From CAJXZP01 sp963974475 (GTDB lineage Bacteria; Bacteroidota; Bacteroidia; Flavobacteriales_G; Salibacteraceae), in assembly GCA_963974475.1 (NCBI GenBank), contig CAXBCR010000013.1, positions 1 to 64,000 of the forward strand: 64,000 nucleotides of DNA. The letters are read 5' to 3'. Below are positions 58,972-64,000 of this stretch, piece by piece. A model generated the notes under the pieces. That model did no database searches, was not told where the DNA came from, and saw only the letters and a list, made by a program, of their open reading frames with translations. A program made the translations under genes and the position numbers. Each line of letters starts with the position of its first letter. Within the stretch, counting starts at the first letter, position 1.

Positions 58972-60102
58972 TTATTCATTTATAAACTTATCGTATTCTT
59001 TAAATATTTTGTTTGTCTTTTCTACCTGGCCAATAAAAATGGCGATTAAGTCTTCTTTACTTTTGTTGTGATCCACAATAAGTCTATCGTTAAGACCTAA
59101 TTCCTGGGTAATTTCTTTGAACCTTTCATCAGTTCCATCTTGAAAATAGTAATTTGAGTATAAAAACACATCTTCTCTAAATAATTGAATCCATATTTTA
59201 TTTGGCCCTTTTGAAATTGAATATTTGTAAACTCTTGTACCATACCAATTAAACAAACCACTTTTTGAAAGTATTAAATCTTCATTTATTACCGGATTAC
59301 GCTTATCTAACTCTTTTCCTGTTTCATTTAATTTTCTTACAATCTCATCACCAATGGTATTATACTCTTTAACTAAAGCATTTACTTCGTGTTGATTATT
59401 ATAAATTAACTCTCTTAATTTTGTTGACATATTAATTGTGTTATTTCCTAGGAATTTGATTTTTAAATATTTCTTAAACTCTTTAATAAAAAAAGTAACA
59501 TTGTCGGCTTCACAGATGCCAGACCACCTATCAATTAGCCCTAAAATATCATTCTTATAACTTATTTTCTTGTATTGTTCTTTTGAAAATAGTTCTTCTT
59601 TGTATTCATTGCCAATACTTTTTTCGGTGGGCATAGAACCATATGGGTTAAGATATACCAAAAGAAAATTACCTTTAGTTTCTTTTTCTAAATAAGTTGC
59701 GTAATCCTTCAATTGGTTGGGCTGATCATCTGCCCAAATTTTATTTTCAATAGCAATTGTGAAATCATTAAGTTTTATATACAGGTCTATTCTTCTTTTG
59801 TTTGTGATTATTTTTTCACATTCAATGTAAGCATTTGATAAATCAACATCTTCTTTATAAAACTCTGTCACAAAATCTCTTAAGAAAATGTTTCCTTGAC
59901 CATGACTTTCTTTAGGGTTGAGAAAAAAAGCTAATATTTCACTAACCTTATTTTCTCCAACATTAAAAAAATTGAATAGATTAAAATCAAAGGCTAACTG
60001 TTTATTATATTCTTTCTTGAATTCGGTATGAGCTTCAATTTTAGATTTAACAATCCTAAGTAATTGCTTAATCTTATTGTAATCAACTGATTTATTCTCC
60101 AT
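58972..60102 (-). CDS. PD-(D/E)XK nuclease superfamily protein (PDDEXK_4-like)
   Basis: 376 residues. Helical start, then NFFNVGENKVSEILAFFLNP (the E conserved in this family), KRRIDLYIKL (Asp106) and FTIAIENKIWADDQPNQL with the E119-N-K121 catalytic pair. This is the DNA/RNA cleaving fold found in many defence systems. The C-terminal half is helical with an FREDVFLYSNYY region, possibly target recognition. It begins 2 bases after the KAP NTPase gene. Not Cas-like. Confidence 0.87.
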   Translation of the reverse strand: MENKSVDYNKIKQLLRIVKSKIEAHTEFKKEYNKQLAFDFNLFNFFNVGENKVSEILAFFLNPKESHGQGNIFLRDFVTEFYKEDVDLSNAYIECEKIITNKRRIDLYIKLNDFTIAIENKIWADDQPNQLKDYATYLEKETKGNFLLVYLNPYGSMPTEKSIGNEYKEELFSKEQYKKISYKNDILGLIDRWSGICEADNVTFFIKEFKKYLKIKFLGNNTINMSTKLRELIYNNQHEVNALVKEYNTIGDEIVRKLNETGKELDKRNPVINEDLILSKSGLFNWYGTRVYKYSISKGPNKIWIQLFREDVFLYSNYYFQDGTDERFKEITQELGLNDRLIVDHNKSKEDLIAIFIGQVEKTNKIFKEYDKFINE

Positions 60103-60104
60103 TG

Positions 60105-62042
60105 TTATTTATTGTAATATGCCCAAACTTTGCTTTTAAAAGCTTCTAGTTTCAATAATAAACCATAGGTTTCTTTAACTACAGAACTAATTTTTTTGAT
60201 GTTTTCATCCGTGTAAAAAGCATCCGTATTGGGTAGTGTTAAATACGTATATAACTCTAAAACAAAGCAATTATCATGTGTAGCTATGTGCTCATATAGG
60301 TCAGATGGTTTGAATTCACTATATCTATTAGTGAACTCATTATACTCTTGCTCTAATTTGCGTAAATCATTTTCTAAACCTGTTTCTTTAATTGCATTTT
60401 GTAATGTTGTATGCTTTCTTATTGGTGAAACCCATTTATCAGAAACCATAATTAAGCGAATCCCCCCTTCATAAGGATGAGAGTGAAGTTTTAACCAATG
60501 GCCCCAATCTTTGTCCGAAAACTTCAAAAAAGCATTTGATTGTACTCTTTTTCCTTGTGGTTTTATTTTACTTGAAATTTCTGGTAAATCCTTTTGTAAT
60601 TGTTTAATTAACAGGTGTCTTAATTTTTTTAAGAAATTTCCTTTATGATAATCAACAGCAGGTTTGTCAAATGCTTCAAGGTTTGTTACCGATGAAAGAG
60701 AAATTACTGAGCCAATCAAATCTTCAATATCTTCCCCTTTTTCTTTTATAAATGCTTTTAGGCTATTCAATAGTCTGGAGATATTCAAAGCTCTTTTTTT
60801 AAGATAATGGTCATTTTCACAAAGTCTGAACAAAACTTGCTCCCACTCTTCATCAAACTCTTCGGATTGGCTTAGTTTTTCAATACTTTGCTGGTCTAAT
60901 GGTTTTAAATTCATTTGTAAGGCCACACTTTCATTCCATTTATCAAAAGCAGAATGTAAAGATAACAGACGATAAACCGGAGGATAAGCTATTTGAATAC
61001 TAACCAAAGCAAAATTGACTAATAGTTCTAACTCTTCATTTAATTGGTCGCTTTCTTGGTCGTTACCCTTAGCTGAATTTATGCAACTAATTAATGATAA
61101 TGAATTCATCAGCCTTTTTAAAGCTCTTGGGTTTTTACCAACGGAAAGGTTGGAAATTTCAGAAAATTTAGCAATTAATTCATTGTTTTTCGAATTAGCT
61201 TCACTTATGTAATTTGTTGTTTGTAAACTTTCCTTTAAGAAAGCATCAATGCTGTAACTTGAAACTGGCATTGAGAAAGGAACTTGAATTATTTTATCAA
61301 AAAATGACCTAAACTCTCTTTCGTTTAGTTCTGATAACTTCCCAAATTTCGGTTCAAGACCTTTGATTACTACATCATAATCAATGGCCAAGACGAATAT
61401 ACAATTTTTTAAAGTGAATATATTTTTTAGTAACTCTAATAATTGAACTGCAATAGGCGGATCTATTCTATCTAAATCATCTATAAAAAAAATAAAACCT
61501 TCTTTATTATCTTTCTTGATACAATCCTCAATTATTTCTTCTAACTCAGTTCTAACTTCTGAAATTGAAGATTTTCCTTGACCCGAAAAAGCATCAATCA
61601 TTGAGCCTGCACCATCTACCGTTTTATCAAGTGCATTTTTTGCGATAATTTTAGATGTGTCTTTTAAGCCTCCCAAAAATGTATTTAGAATCTTTTCGGT
61701 TTTTGTTTCATCCACCTTTGCCACCTTTGACGTTTCTTGAATTAAACCTGTGATAATATCCTTCAAAGTTGTTTGAGCATCTTTCATTAAAGCATACTCC
61801 CAAGTGTTTAACCAAATTGAATGAAATTTTGAGTTTTCTCCATCACTTAGGCTTTTTTTAAGACTGTTCATTAGAGAAGTTTTTCCACTTCCCCATTCGC
61901 CTTGTAAAGCAACAGTAATTGGTGTGTTACTGTTGTTTATAAATCTAGTTAAGCCGTTTTCAAAAGGTTCTATCCCAAAATTATCTTTCTCGCCTTGCGA
62001 TACATTTCTTGGACTGTCCGTTATGCTTGATTTTCCGTTCAT
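60105..62042 (-). CDS. KAP family P-loop NTPase
   Basis: 645 residues. Walker A GEWGSGKTS at 48-56 and Walker B FIFFIDDLDRID at 183-192, followed by PPIAVQLLELLKNIF, match the KAP NTPase family. The inserted region between Walker A and B (about 110-160) is where some KAP proteins carry membrane helices; here it is only mildly hydrophobic, so membrane insertion is unlikely. The C-terminal half is helical. KAP ATPases occur in anti-phage systems (for example QatA), usually with an effector encoded beside them. The PD-(D/E)XK gene follows directly. Confidence 0.9.
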   Translation of the reverse strand: MNGKSSITDSPRNVSQGEKDNFGIEPFENGLTRFINNSNTPITVALQGEWGSGKTSLMNSLKKSLSDGENSKFHSIWLNTWEYALMKDAQTTLKDIITGLIQETSKVAKVDETKTEKILNTFLGGLKDTSKIIAKNALDKTVDGAGSMIDAFSGQGKSSISEVRTELEEIIEDCIKKDNKEGFIFFIDDLDRIDPPIAVQLLELLKNIFTLKNCIFVLAIDYDVVIKGLEPKFGKLSELNEREFRSFFDKIIQVPFSMPVSSYSIDAFLKESLQTTNYISEANSKNNELIAKFSEISNLSVGKNPRALKRLMNSLSLISCINSAKGNDQESDQLNEELELLVNFALVSIQIAYPPVYRLLSLHSAFDKWNESVALQMNLKPLDQQSIEKLSQSEEFDEEWEQVLFRLCENDHYLKKRALNISRLLNSLKAFIKEKGEDIEDLIGSVISLSSVTNLEAFDKPAVDYHKGNFLKKLRHLLIKQLQKDLPEISSKIKPQGKRVQSNAFLKFSDKDWGHWLKLHSHPYEGGIRLIMVSDKWVSPIRKHTTLQNAIKETGLENDLRKLEQEYNEFTNRYSEFKPSDLYEHIATHDNCFVLELYTYLTLPNTDAFYTDENIKKISSVVKETYGLLLKLEAFKSKVWAYYNK

Positions 62043-62069
62043 TATTGATTGGATTTGAATGAGTGTTTA

Positions 62070-62261
62070 TTATAATTTGGTAACCTCAAAATTTCCTGAG
62101 CTTCTGTAGGATTTTGCCTGGGAGTTAAAACCTAATTTTTCAATTTCCTTTTCAATATCACTTGCATTTGGAATTGGAATAGTCCCTGATGAAACTTGAA
62201 ACTCATACCCTTTAGGCATATCTCCATATTTTCCTTTTGCTTTTAGTTTGTAGTTTGTCAT
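62070..62261 (-). CDS. 63-residue protein leading the KAP/nuclease operon
   Basis: Begins MTNYKLKAKGKYGDMPKGYEFQ, then VSSGTIPIPNASDIEKEIEKLGF, and ends SYRSSGNFEVTKL. A strand, a helix (ASDIEKEIEKLG) and a strand are predicted by eye. It is 27 bases before the KAP gene and in the same direction, so it is probably the first gene of a three-gene operon. I do not recognise the family. It could be a regulator, an inhibitor or a sensor for the NTPase. Confidence 0.6.
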   Translation of the reverse strand: MTNYKLKAKGKYGDMPKGYEFQVSSGTIPIPNASDIEKEIEKLGFNSQAKSYRSSGNFEVTKL

Positions 62262-62446
62262 GGTTTTAGTTTTATTGTTCTGGTTAAAACTGTTCTATAT
62301 TCAGTATAATTAATCAATTTTCAAAATCCCCCAAAAGATCCAAACCAACAAATAATCAAAAACCCCAGAAAAAAAATCAAAATTCAGATTCAGCTTACGG
62401 TTCTTACAGGATGCCACTAAAGTAAGATTTTTCCACAAAAATGCTA

Positions 62447-62462
62447 TAGGGGTTACCCCCTA
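62447..62462. promoter_or_regulatory. GC-rich inverted repeat in the intergenic region
   Basis: TAGGGG / CCCCTA with a 4-base centre, unusual in this AT-rich DNA. It lies about 50 bases past the stop of the Gly-rich lipoprotein gene and about 190 bases upstream of the 63-residue gene. Possible operator; weak evidence. Confidence 0.3.
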
Positions 62463-62511
62463 ATCATTCATGATAGTCATCAGGGTGGAAAGGGCAGCTA
62501 TTAAACCAAGT

Positions 62512-63273
62512 TTAGAAAGTCAAACTTACTTTAAACCAAAACTTAATAGGTTCGGTCATTTCGGTAGATTGTCCACCACCGGGAGCGCCACCGTTACCGG
62601 GTCCACCAGGTCTTCCTGCGCCACCACGACCACCTCCGCCTCCGCCTTGACCACTAGGACCGCCAGAATTTTGGGAAGGACGTTGGGAGGGTGATTTAAA
62701 GGCGCCCGATTCTATGCCTACCACAAAATTGGTTAGGGAGTTCGCACCGTGGGTCGTTATTTTAGAAAATGGAATTTTTATGCGGTAGGTTAACGCTCCG
62801 TTTTCTTCGGTTAAAGAGGCTGTTAACCCAGAGGTATCGTTGGTTAATTGAATCGAATGTTCGGTTTCGTCTATATAATAATTGGCAAGTAAAGGCACCC
62901 CTGAAATCATATTCGATAAGTTCATTTTATGGGGCTTATTACGCGGGTCTTGATTCGATTTTACATTCTCCAAATTGGATAATTTCCTTACCGGATATTG
63001 AATATAGGTTTCTTTGGTCTTTTTACCATTGGTGTCAAAATAAATAGTTAATCCGGTTCTAATTATTTTCATTATAGATGCCCTATTGGAGGTATTTAAG
63101 GTTAAAAAAAGGAAATCCTCATTATTAGAAACCTGATATCTAATTTGACTATCTGAATCGTAGTATTTGTAATTGGATGAAATCTCCTTACTTTTTTCTA
63201 TGCTAGTCACCGTTTGCAAATTGGTACATCCTGAAAGGGATAAGATTAGCAATAGTACGATACTGTTTTTCAT
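62512..63273 (-). CDS. Lipoprotein with Gly/Pro-rich low-complexity tail region
   Basis: 253 residues. Signal and lipobox (LSLSGC at about residues 11-16). The body (about 30-190) is beta-rich with FLFLTLNTSNRASIMKI and IYFDTNGKKTKETYIQYP. Near residues 195-240 lies a Gly-rich stretch of alternating Gly, Pro, Arg and Gln, then the chain ends with KFWFKVSLTF. The Gly-rich part is clearly G/C-rich compared with the surrounding DNA. Function not recognised; it may bind a surface partner. Confidence 0.7.
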   Translation of the reverse strand: MKNSIVLLLILSLSGCTNLQTVTSIEKSKEISSNYKYYDSDSQIRYQVSNNEDFLFLTLNTSNRASIMKIIRTGLTIYFDTNGKKTKETYIQYPVRKLSNLENVKSNQDPRNKPHKMNLSNMISGVPLLANYYIDETEHSIQLTNDTSGLTASLTEENGALTYRIKIPFSKITTHGANSLTNFVVGIESGAFKSPSQRPSQNSGGPSGQGGGGGGRGGAGRPGGPGNGGAPGGGQSTEMTEPIKFWFKVSLTF

Positions 63274-63438
63274 CTGTTATTCTTTGAATTGAGCCTCTTA
63301 GACTACCCATTCATCCTCAGGTTTAATCTATTTTAAAATTAAAGTTTAAGCAGTTTAAGCTTTCCGTATTTTTGAGTTAATGGTGTCCTTTCTATGAGGG
63401 ATTAAGTAATGGGTTTAGATTCAATTTTAGCTACTACA

Positions 63439-63630
63439 TCACTCTTCCGTACCCTTAGTATAACTCTTAATTAAAAAATACACCGACACTCCTAAAGTAA
63501 CCGCATAAATCGCAGCAAGAGCGGGCTTCTGTACCGAGAAATTTACAAAATCGATTTGCTTATACAGTGCGCTACCCACAATAACGGCAATGATGGCCAT
63601 AAATGGGTTGATTGATTTTTTTGTTTTCAT
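63439..63630 (-). CDS. Small two-helix membrane protein
   Basis: 63 residues: basic start, MAIIAVIVGSALYKQ and ALAAIYAVTLGVSVYFLI hydrophobic segments. No family recognised. It starts 6 bases after the stop of the following membrane gene. Confidence 0.55.
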   Translation of the reverse strand: MKTKKSINPFMAIIAVIVGSALYKQIDFVNFSVQKPALAAIYAVTLGVSVYFLIKSYTKGTEE

Positions 63631-63636
63631 AATGTA

Positions 63637-64000
63637 TTAATTACTAATGAATTCTATTAATTGGCCCACAAGAAGAGCTGTGACAGTGAAGGTCAAAAAA
63701 CCTAACATATACGCAAAGAATGCTTTAACGTAATTAGCGAATTTACTTTTATCGAAAAATTGGCCCATAGCCCATGCGACATATAAGAACCCTATTATTC
63801 CACCAATTTGCATTAAATCAATATCGGTAAGGCCTTGAAACAACGCAAAAGTGGCATAAAACAACATTCCCATGCCCATTACAAAACACAATAGAATTAA
63901 AATTTCGAAAAAGTTATAACCGTATTTTCTAAAAAATAATTGGGTCCAAAAGGCAATGAAAACGCCCATGATGATATTGGCATATCCGTAATGTTCTTGC
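63637..64000 (-). CDS. Membrane protein, 5'-truncated by the window edge
   Basis: An open frame runs from the window edge to a stop at 63637. In-frame residues QEHYGYANII lie before the internal Met at 63969, so the true start is outside the window. Four helices follow FFRKYGYNFFEILILLCF, a motif recalling DUF3667-type membrane proteins. Probably in one operon with the 63-residue protein. Only the C-terminal part is visible. Confidence 0.65.
   Translation of the reverse strand, partial: QEHYGYANIIMGVFIAFWTQLFFRKYGYNFFEILILLCFVMGMGMLFYATFALFQGLTDIDLMQIGGIIGFLYVAWAMGQFFDKSKFANYVKAFFAYMLGFLTFTVTALLVGQLIEFISN

Overview
The window reads as chromosomal DNA of a low-GC member of the Bacteroidetes, most like a marine or freshwater Flavobacteriales relative. 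Several things support this. Two secreted subtilases end in type IX secretion (T9SS) C-terminal sorting domains. The gene blocks DUF1599 / BT_3928-type DoxX / tpiA and folP / cdaA are typical of the phylum. Several start regions carry the Bacteroidetes -7 promoter box TAnnTTTG, and Shine-Dalgarno sequences are scarce. No tRNA, rRNA, CRISPR array, transposase, integrase or phage gene was seen.

Layout. 0.2-2.3 kb: an orphan RHS tip carrying a papain-like amidase toxin domain with a probable exported immunity protein, next to a potassium channel. 2.3-5.5 kb: a T9SS subtilase and an exported MsrB. 5.6-5.9 kb: an unannotated hairpin-rich stretch ending in a strong terminator (candidate small RNA). 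6-23 kb: a long run of co-directional minus-strand genes from DUF1599 through BT_3928, tpiA, prmA, a 1.5k-residue secreted protein, a PlsY-like membrane protein, a 1.9k-residue TPR/PD40/SPOR protein, clpS, an M48 lipoprotein and NfeD to FloA. 23-26 kb: folP-cdaA (folate and c-di-AMP) facing a ruvX-def-TPR lipoprotein operon. 26-31 kb: a small lipoprotein, a second T9SS subtilase, then two tandem paralogous microproteins (48 and 51 residues), each followed by its own hairpin. 31-43 kb: yaaA, a radical SAM/twitch protein, DUF4301, a TonB-like protein, a WG-repeat protein, a phosphoesterase, a hydrolase, small membrane proteins, an S41-type peptidase and a SpoIIAA-like protein. 43-47 kb: a polyamine operon of arginine decarboxylase, agmatinase and a deoxyhypusine-synthase-like enzyme that lacks the classical catalytic lysine. 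47-52 kb: VOC protein, Lrp regulator with a palindrome in the divergent promoter region, a carboxypeptidase-regulatory-domain protein, and a TetR-MBL hydrolase operon with an obvious operator. 52-53.5 kb: a toxin-antitoxin pair lying between the MBL gene and a degraded second copy of that gene's 3' end, followed by a DinB-family gene broken by one amber codon. 53.6-58.8 kb: M42-like peptidase, photolyase-tspO, glutathione peroxidase, GNAT, a membrane protein and VOC. 58.9-62.3 kb: a three-gene operon (63-residue protein, KAP P-loop NTPase, PD-(D/E)XK nuclease) that looks like an uncharacterised defence system. 62.5-64 kb: a Gly-rich lipoprotein and membrane proteins, the last cut by the window edge.

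Best leads: the KAP/nuclease operon, the DHS-like polyamine operon, the tandem microproteins, the structured intergenic RNA candidate at 5.64-5.88 kb, the toxin-antitoxin module in a duplicated MBL locus, and the orphan RHS toxin cassette. Functions are inferred from sequence motifs read by eye; no database search was run.
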